Below, in pieces: positions 49,321-62,900 of a DNA stretch of 64,000 bases. The notes beneath the pieces were generated by a model, which worked only from the letters and a program-made list of their open reading frames with translations, searched no databases and had not been told where the DNA came from. Location of the stretch: contig NW_024104668.1 in assembly GCF_003945595.2 (NCBI RefSeq), forward strand, positions 248,001 to 312,000. Direction: 5' to 3'. The stretch's first letter is position 1. Each line of letters starts with the position of its first letter. The translations under genes were made by a program, and so were the position numbers. The DNA comes from Pipra filicauda. Lineage: Eukaryota > Chordata > Aves > Passeriformes > Pipridae.

Positions 49321-49640
49321 TCCCGAGAGTGCCAAGGCAGTGGAAGGATTAAAAAAAAGGTTTATTTCAGATGCAAGGACTACTTTTTTCACGATGCGGT
49401 ACCTCAGGCCTTCAGGGGGAAAAGGCGAGTTTCCACCCCCTCAGGGCCCCTTTTATCCTCTCTGCTTCTCCCCTGCCTTCCCAAGACCTCTGTGCATGTC
49501 TGTTAGGGCTATCTCCCTCCTCTCATGTATCTGAGAGAAAGGCTGAGAACTTCTCTTGCTATGTGGGGGGAAGCATTGAAACTGCCTTTGAGAAAGAGTT
49601 ACCATTTAGGCAGAAAGTCTTCCTAGCGAAATCCAAGTTC
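49321..49640. other. GC-richer patch, possible repeat relic
   Basis: GC content rises sharply (for example CGATGCGGTACCTCAGGCCT and CACCCCCTCAGGGCCCCTTT). The left part has AAAAAAAGGTTTATTTCAG, whose reverse complement carries an AATAAA hexamer. A GC-rich body behind a reversed poly(A) signal would suit a minus-strand LTR fragment, but no ends or duplication were found. Overlapping open frames at 49340-49534 and 49371-49697 have no recognised domain. Confidence 0.35.
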
Positions 49641-52600
49641 CTAAGTTTCCTTTACATATTCTTCCAAAATTTTTTCTATCCCTTCATACATATTTAATAA
49701 TTTCTCTATAAATCAAATACTTTAGTTTTGTGGCCCTGGTTCTCTTTTTATTCATGCTATGAACTTCCATTTATCAGTTATAGAATAGCAACGATTCAGA
49801 AGTCACCTCACTCTTAGAAAAATGAGACCAGTTCCTTGAGTTTGTTTCTGACTCCTCAGATTTTGAGCAAAACTTAAAGAAGGAAAACAATTAGTGTCCT
49901 GGTAGTCAAGAAGTAATTTGAACAGAGATTGTTTTCACCCAACTCAGATACTCTGGTTATCCCAGAGGTGTTTCATTACTTCATGGTCTTACAAGGCAAG
50001 TGATGGTAGTATATTATACAATTAGGGTGTTATAAATCTGCTACTTTTCTATAGTTATTTTTGTTATTGTATTAGAGAAATGTTGATTTAATGACAGCAA
50101 ACTTAAACAACTGTATAAATATTTTTGAAAGGCTGAATTCTTACTACAGCATTTCAGAAACCTATGTTAATAGAACTTCCTCCAGTAGTATAGGTTATAC
50201 TCAGCAACACACAGTGACATGTTGATAAAACCTCATGCTCTGTTCTTTACACATTTGGAAAGAACATTCTTTCATTTTTAACTCGGAAGAACTAGATTTT
50301 AATCTTTTGAGGAAGGAACATCTTATTGCACAGTGGGACTGAGATTACTTATCCTGATTACTGTCTGTGAGACATACTGTGGTACACATAATTAATAATA
50401 AAAAATATATTTTTAATTAAAGTAACTTAGTCCTGCTTATTTGTATATATTCCACATCATATAAATTGTGGACCTGAACCATTGCAAAGTGAGGTGATGG
50501 GAATGTAAACATCTGATAATATAAATGTTATTCTTAGAATGTTGAAACTTAATTGCATAGACTGAGTTATTATGCAAAACATTTCAAGCCACATTGACTC
50601 TTCTCACACTGATAAATAATAGGTGATGACCACAGGCAATAAAAGGTGGGGAGATATATAACAAGGGCAGGAAAAGAGGAAGAAACCTCTGGCAACTCAA
50701 TTTGTAAAGGAAAAATACAATGAAAGTGTTAATGTGAAAATATAATCAAGAAAATGAAAAGGACTGTCAGAGTTAATAGGATGTCATATGTATAGTTTTT
50801 TTGTGTAACATTTTAAAACTAAGTTTAAAATCCTTAGAACCACTGTTGAAGGAATTCTTGGGTCATTACAGAGTATATTTATCAATATCCATGAGCAGCA
50901 ACCAAGTTCATTTCATCAGGGCACATGCTGCTTACTTTAAAGAATCTTGTTTTCAGAAAGTCAGTCATGTTCACAGACAAAGCTCAGCAAAAACAAAACC
51001 TTTTTCCGGTTCACCATTTGCCAACTATTTTTATGCTTTACCAATATGTCGTGATACTCCATAAATCTGAGGTGATCAATAGATACATTTTGAGCTATGT
51101 GCAGAAAGCACTGGAAAAGGAAAACAAAGTCACCAAATTGCCCTGTTTTAAGAAGCACATCTTCCAGTCTCATCTTCCAGTAAAATGTACAAATTTTTAC
51201 CTTTTTATACCTATGGAGCTCCTGTGTACATTTTTCAAAGTGACATTTCTTGCTTTCTCTCCTGCCAGATTAATGAAGTATGTTGCACATGTCCTGTGAT
51301 TCCGTAATGTGGTTATTAAGACAAGTGAGGTAGAGCAGGGATTGTTTTTTTACCATCTTACTACAGGATAGTTTCCTTAATCTGGAATGAATATGGAAAT
51401 GAGATGAACCTGTGTTTAAAGCAAGGTATGTCTACCACCCAAGGCCAGTGCTCTATGTGAAGATTGTTGACTGTATAGAAGTCATTTTACCTTGTTATCC
51501 TAATGGAGACCAAGAATCATGAGCATGTGTGGAAGGGAGTAGGGTTCATAAGAACATTATTATTAAAAACAAACAGTTTTCAGACAAGTTGCGATAAAAA
51601 GAGTGAGGAGAGAAGTCAGTTATTATTAATGAAAAGGATGACACATAATTACATCAGTTAACTTGCATATTGTTATATTTAGAATCCTTGGAGAAAATAG
51701 AAAATGGTTCTGAGCATCCCTCTTTTGTACAGCTAAGCAGTATCATCTGTGCTAGTCATTCTGCCAGATGCCACTTATTGGTAGGGGATAGCTGTTTAAT
51801 AGGCAGCTATTTCTACAGCAGCCATAAAGTTGCTCCCTGTGGAACATGTCAGAACTAGAAGAGCATTGCTGATTGGAGAAATTTGTTGTGAAAGAAAATG
51901 AAGATATGGGAATAGACCACAATCTGAGAAATGTGATGGATACTGGTGAGAAAACTGTCACACTAACATTTTTTTCTCATTTGAAAACTAAAAGGCATGT
52001 GAATAAGACAGTAAAATGCCTTCTCTGCCTTCAGAATACAGCACAGTTTTAGATCAAGGCTCTCATTAGGTAAAGCATCTCTACAAGATAATATCTAAGG
52101 GCACGCTTAAAGTACACATTCTGAATGAGAACAGACTGAAAATTGTGGTTTAAGGGGGAGTTTTGTTCTGAATAAAAATCCAATTCAATAGGTATTTATC
52201 CGGAAGGGAAATGCTGGTGCTTTTGTTGTTATTTAGTTCAGGATAGTCATGCCTTATAATATGATGGAGGTTTAATGTGAGATGGGACATGATGGACATC
52301 TGCTGTGGAGATCGAGCTGGGAAAAAAAATCAGACAAAACCACAGATTTCTGACTCCTGCATCTTCCTGAGTTCATATATGTAATTGTAGGAGTGAGAAG
52401 CCCCTGCCTTTCACAGAGCTTTCTCTTTTGAAGGCAGCTGCTTTGGCTGGAAACATTATAGACTCAGAGTGAAACACGTTGATGAATGGCCTCAGAAGCC
52501 GCCATGACTTATAGCTATAATTGTAAATCCCTTTCTGTCTTCTATCTTCTAGTGCCTTTCTCCTTCTTCTGTGGAACATAGAATAACTTTCAGAAGGAAA

Positions 52601-55600
52601 ATATGGTGTTTCTCTGCAACACCACGAACTACCACGATTGGAGTGTGAGCATTGAAAGAAAGACATCTTAAAACATAAATAATCTGAGAAGGCTCTCCTC
52701 TAAACAATTAACCCCCTTATATTTCATTCAGTTTAGGATTCAAGTGAAAGGAAATACATCTTCAGGCCTCTGAGGTGGCTTCTTTTATTGAAAGTGAACT
52801 ACTAGGAAGGTTTTACTGCTCTCTTGTGTCCTTGCAGAGGTGAAGATACAGGATGTTGTGAGGAGTATTTTGTATACAGATTTTCTCATGCTACATATAT
52901 AGTATGCTTATACTACTTTATAGAGTATAAAATGGTATATAGTATTGTAGTCTGTATAACTCTTTTTTCCTTCATCAGAATATGATATATATATATTCAA
53001 CCTTGTGAATAGCTTGACAAATATCTATATCTCTATTTGTTTTTCTTTTAATTAAAATCCACAGCCAATTTGCAAGATGTCATTCATGCTATCATATGTA
53101 CATCTCACTAAGCAGTAGTAGGTACTATGTAGAAAAGAAAAGGTTTTAACTTTTACATTCAGTAGTTTTTATTGAATATACAGATGATAATTTGAAAAGG
53201 TTTCAGTTTCAGGAGTATTTGGCTTCATTTTTATAGCCATAGTTACTTTTGTAAATTATAGATAAGCTAAATTCTCAGATTGCTATTATAGTTTTTCTCT
53301 CTTTTTTTCTTTTTAAATGAATACTATACACAATTAATTGTTGCATGTAAACTGAAAGATATCCTGGTACTTTTTCATAACAATATATGAAAAGCAACCA
53401 CTTATATACATCTTAACAAAATCTACCACAACTAATATTTGTTATGATAGTAGCAGTGAACTGCTAGTGGCATGGTGTTGGGAAAAAAAGAAATAGCAGG
53501 GGTAGAGGAAACAAACTCGTCAAGACAAAGGCTGCAGGACAAACTCACTATGCAATGCTCTGTTGCTTGTCAAATGTGTTACTAAATGAGGTTCATAACA
53601 GAAAAGCACTAATAAATAACATGATTTTGGATGGAATTTCTTTTAAGAAATAAAGAACAGAGCTTAATTCCTGGAGTCTATGATGGGACTGTAGCAAGTG
53701 TGTTACACAGAACACTCAGTTGTCCTGTTCTCTTAATAACCCCTAGCAAGAATATGACCAAGCAAGGGCACTGCAGCCCCTTTTCAGTTTGCCTGCCTTT
53801 CTTCAGAGGGAAATTAGGTTGGGTATCAAGGTGTGTGTTGGTGCATGCATATGTGTTTTGAGCCATGATGCCATAGGATCTCTTAGCTTAGTGTGGTAGT
53901 TAGAGAGACTTTCCTGGTCCTTTAGTTAGGCAGAGCTGGAGGGATTTGGTAGTTGCAATATTTGGTTTAGATTCTTAAGAGAATTCACAGCTAGACCTAT
54001 TACTTCTGCTACTGTAGAAGGAATTTGGGGTTTGATCTGGACTCGCAACATCCAGCTGGCTGAACAGGGGACCTCTTTTTAACCTGCAAGTAATCACAGA
54101 TTTTGTTAATGCTGCTAGGTATGCTAAATATCTTACATTTAGGGAAAAGAAAGAAGCAATGAAGCGCCATATGGAGTAAAATCAGAGCAAAAAAGTTTCT
54201 CATGGGGAGTGAGAGAGAATGATTTCTGAGGAGTGATAAAAGAAGAGTACTTTTAGTTTGTTGCTGTATGTGTATATGAAGAAAAAAGAAAAATAAATAC
54301 AATAAATAAATAAAAAAAAAGTAAGTCATTTGTGTTAAGAAGGGCAAAAAGATTCCTTAAGTCATGGGCCTGTCTGGAAAAGAAGCATTGGAAACCATGT
54401 CATGTTTGTTCATATTCTTTGAAGAAACAGGATTTCACGCTTCTTTTTTTTTTTTTTAAGTACCAAAAAGTTAATAACAATAATATCCCTTCTTTTCCTC
54501 CCCTCTCCAGACAAATTCTCACAGAGCACAGTACAGCGGGATGGTGGTAGGTAAGAGTGAATGCAGGGGAACATGATTTCAGTCATTTCAGACTGTCAGG
54601 GCTTTGGTCCTCCTAACATAAAAAATTCCTGTTAATCTCTGATATATTTCTTTATTTGTCCATACCAAATGTCCTCAGTTTTTATGCTCTTAGTACAGTG
54701 AAGTATTAATCATCTGGGTGTCAGAGACACCCATGGTCAAAATAAAAATTTACTTAATAATTTAACCATAGTTTTGCCATAAACTGCATGGGAAAGATAG
54801 AGTGAGCTTTGAGAGATGTGACTACTTGTTAGCTGCTACTTGTTATCTAAGGTTAGAAGACTAAAAGAAGAGTGGTTGGTGTTAGTAAATGCCAGAAAAA
54901 AACCTTTGTTGCCAGTTAATGTAGAAAGTTCTGGGTTTGCTTAGGATAGGAGCTAAACAGAACTGCATTCCAAAAGACTTTGGGTAGAAAGACCTGAAAA
55001 TGTGGTCAAAACCTTTCTTGTATATTTGGGTATGGATTACCAAAAGCTGTAAGACGTTACATTTTGTTTGCACTATAATATTTTCTTGGTTTATGAACAA
55101 AATAAGAACAGTATGCATGAAATAAGGTCATTTGCACAGGGTTGAACAGAAGGCTGTCATGTGGAGCCGGGGTAAGAAACAGATGGACTTAGATACCAGC
55201 TGTTTGGAAAGAATAGAAAGGCAAATTCAAGCTTGAGAAGAATGACTATAAATCAGTGACTGCTGGAGAACACTTCTTTCTACTATTGGAATGGTCCTGA
55301 TATGCTTAACTGCATATATGAGACTGTGATGGTAATCAGCATGAGGTTTTTAGGGAACTGATTTAATTCTAGTGTTTAAAAAAATTTATTTTCTTAGTTC
55401 AAGAAAATAGTCTGCTGGATGTATAAACACTTGGGTAACAGAGTCTGATCAATCTTCACGTCTTACATCAGAAGAGCCATTTAAATTAAACTTAGTAGAA
55501 GGTTTTGTTCTGCAAACTAGTGATGATTATTTGATTCAGCAAGGGATTTCTTTTTGTGTCACTGGAAAGAGAACTGTATGACTTATTTATGTTTTTATTT

Positions 55601-56538
55601 TTAAAGTTACCAAAAAAACGCCAGTTGTTAAAATATATGTTTTAGGCAACTACAGATACCAAGAAGAAAACTTAAAATCTGTGGTGCTCTTCCCCCTATG
55701 TAATTATTGTCACATAACTCCAATGGTGCTCTGAACACAATGCTGTTAATGGGTTATGGTGCTTTTATAGTCCTAAACAATAGACAGAATCTAAATAACA
55801 TGAGATTGATCCTCTGGCTTTATATTATCTAACAGTAAACAATAATCAGCACTTGATCCACTTTATTTCCTTGTCAAGAAACTCTTGCAGTCATTTCCTC
55901 TCTTGCTGATTCAGAGGGAGGGTAATAACCAGCTACGGGTATCAGACTCCATTATCAGATCCACAGGAAAAAATATACCAGTTCAGTCATGTTGATGAAT
56001 CATAAGGCTGTCTAGACGATGCCTATGAGTAGGAAAAAAATCTTGTCTCTCAAGTCAGTCAATTGGTTCATCTGTGCAGAAAGTTGCTGTGGAATTCCTG
56101 GACCACCCAGGGAACTCATGACTAAATGAACTGTGTGTGCACACAGGCACAGGGCTGACGCTCAGCCACACCAAGTTATAATTATAGGACAACTGAATTC
56201 TTCTCTTGTGGTTACAACATAAACTTTGCATCTTTTTTCATGTGGGATTAAATGATGGTATTTACATGATAAAGTAACATCCCTCCTCAGGAAATTATTT
56301 TGTCTTCATTCCTCGTCTGAAAGAATTCATCTTTTTCTATACCCCTGAAAAGCCTGTAAGTGACTCTGAATGTAGGCCTGAGGATTCACTGGGCCTCCTG
56401 GAAGTATTTGTTACCATATTTGTCATATATTTTTGTGTTATTTGGAGACCTGGTTTACATCTTGCACCTACTATAATTTTGGTTTAAATCCTGAACCCTA
56501 AACAAGCATCCAGTGATGGGACATAGCACATTAAAAAT

Positions 56539-56578
56539 GAAAAAAAAACCAAATCAAACAAAACAACACAACAAAAAT
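56539..56578 (-). repeat. A/C-rich low-complexity tract
   Basis: An A run, then CCAAATCAAACAAAACAACA and similar, equivalent to a G/T tract on the minus strand. Confidence 0.75.
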
Positions 56579-56649
56579 TGCAGAGTTGTCCAGGTATAGA
56601 TCTACTGGAAGAAATACTCCCCCAACAGGAAGAAATATTATTAGTTGCC

Positions 56650-56688
56650 ATTAATTGAAACTTAGGTTTCAATTAATTGAAACTTAGG
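56650..56688 (+). repeat. 17-bp direct repeat, period 22
   Basis: ATTAATTGAAACTTAGG at 56650-56666 and again at 56672-56688. The intervening bases create a TTGAAAC/GTTTCAA inverted repeat. Confidence 0.9.
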
Positions 56689-56734
56689 CTGTGAGGTTCT
56701 GATTCGACACAAGGTGAAAGAAATTTATCAACCT

Positions 56735-56936
56735 TGAGCATAATTTAACATTGGTACATGTTACCCCAAGAGACACTGTAGAAACTCTGCCCTTGGAGTA
56801 TTTTAGAGCCCAACTGGACAAAGTTATGAGCAGTCTGCTCTGTTCAGTGTTGACTACTCTGAGGAAAAAAGTGGATATGGGGGTTTCTTGAAGTCCCTTC
56901 CAAGTTGATTTATTCTATGATTCTGTGATTCTATGA
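56735..56936 (+). mobile_element. CR1 LINE 3' end
   Basis: A plus-strand CR1 remnant of about 200 bp with the tail TTCTATGATTCTGTGATTCT ending at 56936. Upstream are CTTGGAGTATTTTAGAGCCC, CAACTGGACAAAGTTATGAG and AAGTCCCTTCCAAGTTGATT, matching the last codons of ORF2 and the 3' UTR. No reading frame survives. The 5' edge is approximate. Confidence 0.9.
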
Positions 56937-59900
56937 GAATTGGAGAAAATAAGCAGTGGAAGTAAGGAGATAGCCATACGAAGATATGGCAAAATATTTT
57001 TAATAGCTTAAATCTAACTTTTTTCCCCTTCTTTTTTATCTCAAAATGGGAGAAAATATCTCAGTGGATTTTCTGTTATAGTAAAAATTGACTATTAACT
57101 AGAATATTATATGCAAGACTTTTTTTATATCATTAAAGTGACAGACTTGGTTTAGTCCTTTTTAAAGTACATGTCCACACTGTACACGATGTCATTTGCT
57201 CAAGATGAAAAGCAAAAATTAAGAACATCCATCAAAAACAGAAGAAAACGACCATAGAAAGTGGCAATAACACTGTGAAAAGGTTTGACCTTTGTTTACT
57301 TCACCTTTGCAGCTATAAGACTACAGTAGCTTTTTCATAAGCAGTTTCCATGTAATAGAGTCACTTCTGCAGAAAATCTGGAATAACATTAAGGTGAATC
57401 TAGTTCAAAAAGGACTTTTTTATCTACTTTATAGGACAGGATCAGGTCCATAAATCATAGCAAATCTGAGCTGAAGGGAAAAAGATTTTCCGATGTCATA
57501 CACATTCCTAACAGAATGAATTGCCTAAGGAAGGTGTTTATGAAAACACTAACCAAAAGTATGAAGCAGAAGAAATCTTCTGTTGAAATTGGGGTAATAT
57601 ATCAGAGTGACAGAAATAAGACAGTAAGGTTGCTTTTAATCAGTAAGTTCTGTGTAATTAAATGTGATGTAACCAGAGACTTTTACTGTAAAGAAATGAA
57701 AATATAGACGTGTTTATGTTTGTTATCACACATATTTGGTAAGAGTGAAAAATAAAATTACAAGAGAGGGAAAAGTATATTTGTTTTCTTCATGGGTAAA
57801 GCATAAAGCCAGAACTTTGTTCCATGCATTTTGTTAGAACCAGTCAATGCTCTTTAAACTAGTTCTCTGGCTACAAAGCAAAACAAGGTAGAGAGGAAAC
57901 ATATCATTTCACTTATTGTGAGTCAGAAGCAGAGCTACAAGCACTTGTGAATGTTTCCATGTATTTGATAATTATTTTGCCATTCACAGACAATGTTCAG
58001 TGTGAAATAAACAAAATTCATGGAATATTTCACAGCTACTCTTGAAACTTGGCAAGATATGTGAGCAAAAATTATTTCTGTCAAAGTGTTTAAATTGCTA
58101 TCTTCAAATCATTGCCATTAAAGACCTGAATATTTCAGTCATGAGAGTAAGAAGTCTATATGGTAGGATGACAAGCACTGTAGCAAGTGAGTAAAATAGC
58201 AAGCTGTCTTGAAGCAAACACAGTATTTAAGGATGTTTCAAATACAGCTTCTTGAATTGATTATATGCAGTGCAGAAAGTTGATTTATGTCATGAGTTCG
58301 CATGTGATATTCAAGTGTTTCCAATGCTAGTAAAACAAACAAAAAACAGCAAAATCATCTCTGTATTCAATACAACGTCAACTTTCATGAGGTCCTAAGG
58401 TTATAAAACACCTTGACGTATGTCTGACCCTGAAATGCCATCTGATTTCCATGAATTTCTGAATATTTCTCACTTCACATTCTGCTGTTCTTTCAAGGGT
58501 GCTCATTTAAAGCTTTTAAAATGGCTTTTGCCAAAATTCAAAACTCCTTGTTTAGTGTAAATCCACAAGCCAACATATAATCAGTCTGAAGACTGACTGT
58601 AAGGTTTAACTCCTTCTATTTTAGCTTGTTTACAGTGAAGACAGGTAGCTTTCTGAAGTGCTGCTAAGTAACCTTCTCTTTTTGTTAATTTTTACCTTTG
58701 CAGCTGTCTGTCTCATTTTCTTCTCCATTGACTTGAATTATAATGACAAGAGGGAAGGGAGGTATGCAACATTATCATACTGATTCATAGGTAGGAAAGC
58801 AAATGTTTTAGTGCCACCTCCCAGGGGCTGAAGTCTTTCACCTTTACTTATGTCTGTATGCTGAGGGGGAAATAATGGTGAGAATGTGAAATAATAAGGA
58901 AATATAAGCTAGAATTAGTCTGGGAAACTGTCAACAACATTCTCTATTCAAATGGCTGTTTCAGAATACTGTTATTTTAGGAAGTCAGCAGCGAAGGATG
59001 CCTTTGATTAACATCTAGCCTAATGCTTTCTACATATACTTCTAAAGTTAACTGTAGACTTGCACTAGGATATTTTCAGCCTGTCTGTCTCAGAGTGAAC
59101 CATGTGGCTCCTGGTAAAGAACTGTGAAGTTTATATCTCTCTGGATTAAAAATGTCTTTGGGAATGCTCAAGAATGTAAAGCTGTATGTGTCCTCTTCTT
59201 TGTTCCTTGAAATCTTTATAACTGAACAAATCTTTATAACTGAACACACCACCAGTTGGTGTGTGTAATGCACAGATATAGTGCCCAGTCTCTTTGTAGT
59301 ACTATTCACCAGAATTTTCATGGACTGTAGTTTTTGGACAATCTTTTTAAAAAGAAAAATCCTACTTCCTGGCATGAAAACTTATGGTTTTCCAACTGTG
59401 AGAAACAACATCTGCTCTCACAAACAGATATCTGAAGTAACTTCATTAATTCTCTACATCCCCTCTGGGCGTATTTGAAGAATGATGAAATAAAACTTTT
59501 ACAGTCTTTAATTAAGAAAATTCTACCCCATCAGAAAATTCTGTAGTCCATTTTGGAGCATGTTATCCTTTACCTTGAGACCTATGAGGAAAATAGTCAA
59601 ATTTTCAACCTTGATTTAGGGACAGTATGATCAGGTCTAGGGTTAAAAGCCCTAGGAAAGTTGAATTTTCAGTTGTATGTGAATATCAGTGGGATTTGAA
59701 TATTTTAAGAATTATATTCTTTTCCACAAAAATGACTACGGGTTTTATATTATGTTTTGAGTCACCACTGTGAATCATTGTAGCTTTTTGTTTTCACCTG
59801 TGCACTTCCCACAGCAAGTTATTTATAGCACTCAATGCCTGCGTTTAGGTTGCTGTGTGACAGCTTTGTTTCTACTCATATATTTTAGTATTGCTATTGG

Positions 59901-62900
59901 ACAGGTAGGTTTGTAGAATTTCATCCAAAAGTTGCATCCTGAGTGAAATTGTCCTAGACAAAAGGACTTAAGTTGAACTTAACTTAATTGTGAACTGGAG
60001 GTAATAGCCTGTGAAAATCTTCCACATCAACTTAAGACTAAAATGCTGGTGTGATAATTATGGGCAATAGTCCACTTTTGGATGAACAGGCATAAAAACT
60101 GTCTCACCAGAAATTACAGTCTTATAGCATGATTTGAAATCTCAAGGGAATCAGGATATCTCTCTCTGGCTATCTACTTTGGAATCACCTTCTCTGCAAA
60201 TACACCACAGAAAATCACCATCTGGTCAGAGAAGCCTAGTAACAGGTTCAAGGGAATTAGCTATCGAACCTTGCTAAGACTAGTGAAAATCCAAAGCCCT
60301 GTGTTATGGGTTATGTGTTTAGATTCTAGTGGCAGGAGCAGGAGTGGAATGGGGAAGTGAAAATAAAGTAGTAAAACTATCATGATTTGTGGGCATGATG
60401 TGTCAGCTTGCCTAAAAACACAAATTTCCTGGGATTATGCTGGCAATAGCATTCACGACATATATTTTAGCCTCTAGATTTTCACCACTTCAATCTCTAC
60501 TTCATATCTTGAGATTTTTTTTCTTATGGTATGTCTACCAGTGGGATGTTTCGATTTAGTTGATTTAAATAATGTCATATCCATATTCCTAACTGTTCTT
60601 TGTATTTAATGTACTATTGAGAGGAAAATTCATTACTCCAAGATATGTTTTTGTAGCGTATCTGCAGGCCATGGTAATACTTTTAAAACTTTAATCTCGG
60701 TAGAAGCATTTTAAAGCTATCAAACATACACAATGTCTTCACTATTGTCTGCTATTTCTCCTGGTAGTAATACTATGTTGACACATCATGCAAGAAGCAT
60801 TCATAAGATTTTAGCTTTGGTTAAAAAATTGTAATAAAAAATATTGTCACCAGTCAACAAAACTTCATTTTAAACTTACTTTTTTAAAGAAATATTATTT
60901 CACCCTCTGAAACCCTAGTTGACTTTAACTAAGAAACAGCCAACTGTACAAAAGTCTTTAAAAACTTGTTTTCATTACCAGCACATTCATCAGTAAGGAG
61001 AGTGCTTACTGAATATGTTTCCATCATAAATTATATAAGAGGTTTTTTGAATGTTTAAGGAAGGAGTTTTACTTAATGACCAAAGAAAGCTTATATTCAT
61101 CCTCATACACAGACCATAGAAAACATAGACAAGGTGGAAAGAAACCTGCTTCATTGCTTGGCACTACATGATCAACTGTTTGTTGTTTAGGCAAGTCTCT
61201 GTGGTTCCTTACATACCTTCTGTGTGAAGTAAAACAGCGAAGAAGCAAAAATTATCAGTGGAGATTCAAACCTTTATTTTAAGAAAAATAACTTGCATAT
61301 CACAATTCAGAGCTTTTATAAAGCGGCATCAGAAGAGGAGGGGGGGATGAAGTCTCTATGATGTCTATTATTCACCATATGGTGCTATTAAACCCTATCT
61401 GATGATAACTTGTGATAGAGTTCTGAAGATCAGACTTTAGAGAGTTCTTAAGGATAATACACAACAGTTTTTTATTTCAGGCCCTCAGGAAGGGCTGAAA
61501 CTAGAACTCAACAACAAAATAGAGAGGGAGAGAAAGGATATCAAATTTTCTGACAAAGCTCTCCCTTCCTAGCTCTCTTCCTTCAATAATTAAATTTGAG
61601 ATTTTTCTCTAATGTTTTCAATCAACTCCAAAATTAATTTATAAAAATTATTTTAATAATATTTCAACATAAATATTTTGACCCGTCCTATTTACAGCAC
61701 ATGGACCTACTCTGTGGCTTGATATGATTGTAATCTTTTTCTGCGTGACATTATTCTGCTTGAAATTTTAGGATACAACTCACTATCTACAGCTACCTCT
61801 CAGTTTTCATGTATCAGAACTACTGGTTTCTTCTCCACCTGTGTAGCTTCTGATACAGAGAGCTGTATCAGTATGGACTAGTGCAGGTATTCAAACCTGG
61901 ACAAGGTGGTTCACATACTTCATTATGGCAACAACAGGGTAATCAATCACAGAGCTGCTTACCTTTTCTTTCAGAAAACCATGCCTCTGCAAGGAAATGT
62001 TCAGATTCCTCTTTTCCATGGTTTTTCATCAGCAACTATTCTCTAATTGGGTTCTCAATATAGTCCCCTTCCAGTCTGCCCTCTGTCATCACAAAATCAA
62101 GAAAAGAGAGTAGATTAACTGCAGTGCCCACTCTTGACTTATGGCTTATTCAGTTCATTGCACCAGTAAGTAATTCACACAGAGTATTTGCAGAATAAAG
62201 CTACGTATTTTATGAGGCTATTTTCTGAGATATCTTTAAAGATTCCTTTTATCAGATTGCCTGGTTATGCTATTTTTGTCAGACAGCAGCAAAGTCCACA
62301 TGCTCTATTGTATTCAGGCATAAAAAAATCTCAAACTACAATCTAAGCACAGAACTGTGTCTGTAGAGATTTTCACATTCCCCAATGCTTTACATTAATA
62401 TATATAAATACCTATGTTATATGAGATTGCACAAGATTAATTTTAACTATAAGGCAATATAGGAATGGTTTATGAGAACCATCTTGGGGTTTTGAGGGGG
62501 TTTGATTTTCATGTAATTATAGCAGCTTACCATGAATCTGGTAAAAAGTGTTATTCTAGTATAACCTTTATTGCTTCCTTTTTTCTATGGTAAAAGAATG
62601 CATAATAATTTCCCCTTTGTTATTGCCCTCTCTGATCTGACCTTCAAATGTCAGACTTTCTGCTTTTTGATCATGCATATAATATGCACCTTGACTCACT
62701 TATGTGAAGCTATGTCAGACAAAGGTCCTTTCATGATTCAAGCTTTGAGTGAAGTAATCGTATTATATCTATCATTTACACCAAAAGAGCAGATCTTTTA
62801 GCCAAACTTAGCATACTTCTTACTGATGTAAAATAAAAGTGACAGAAATACAAAAAATTACAGCTTAAAGCACAAAAACAAATGTAATATATGCTCATTT

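Larger units (their letters stand above)
49641..56734. other. AT-rich unique-looking DNA
   Basis: About 7 kb with no recognised gene or interspersed repeat. It contains a T run at about 54447-54459, an A/C tract at 56539-56578 and a short direct repeat at 56650-56688. Confidence 0.5.
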
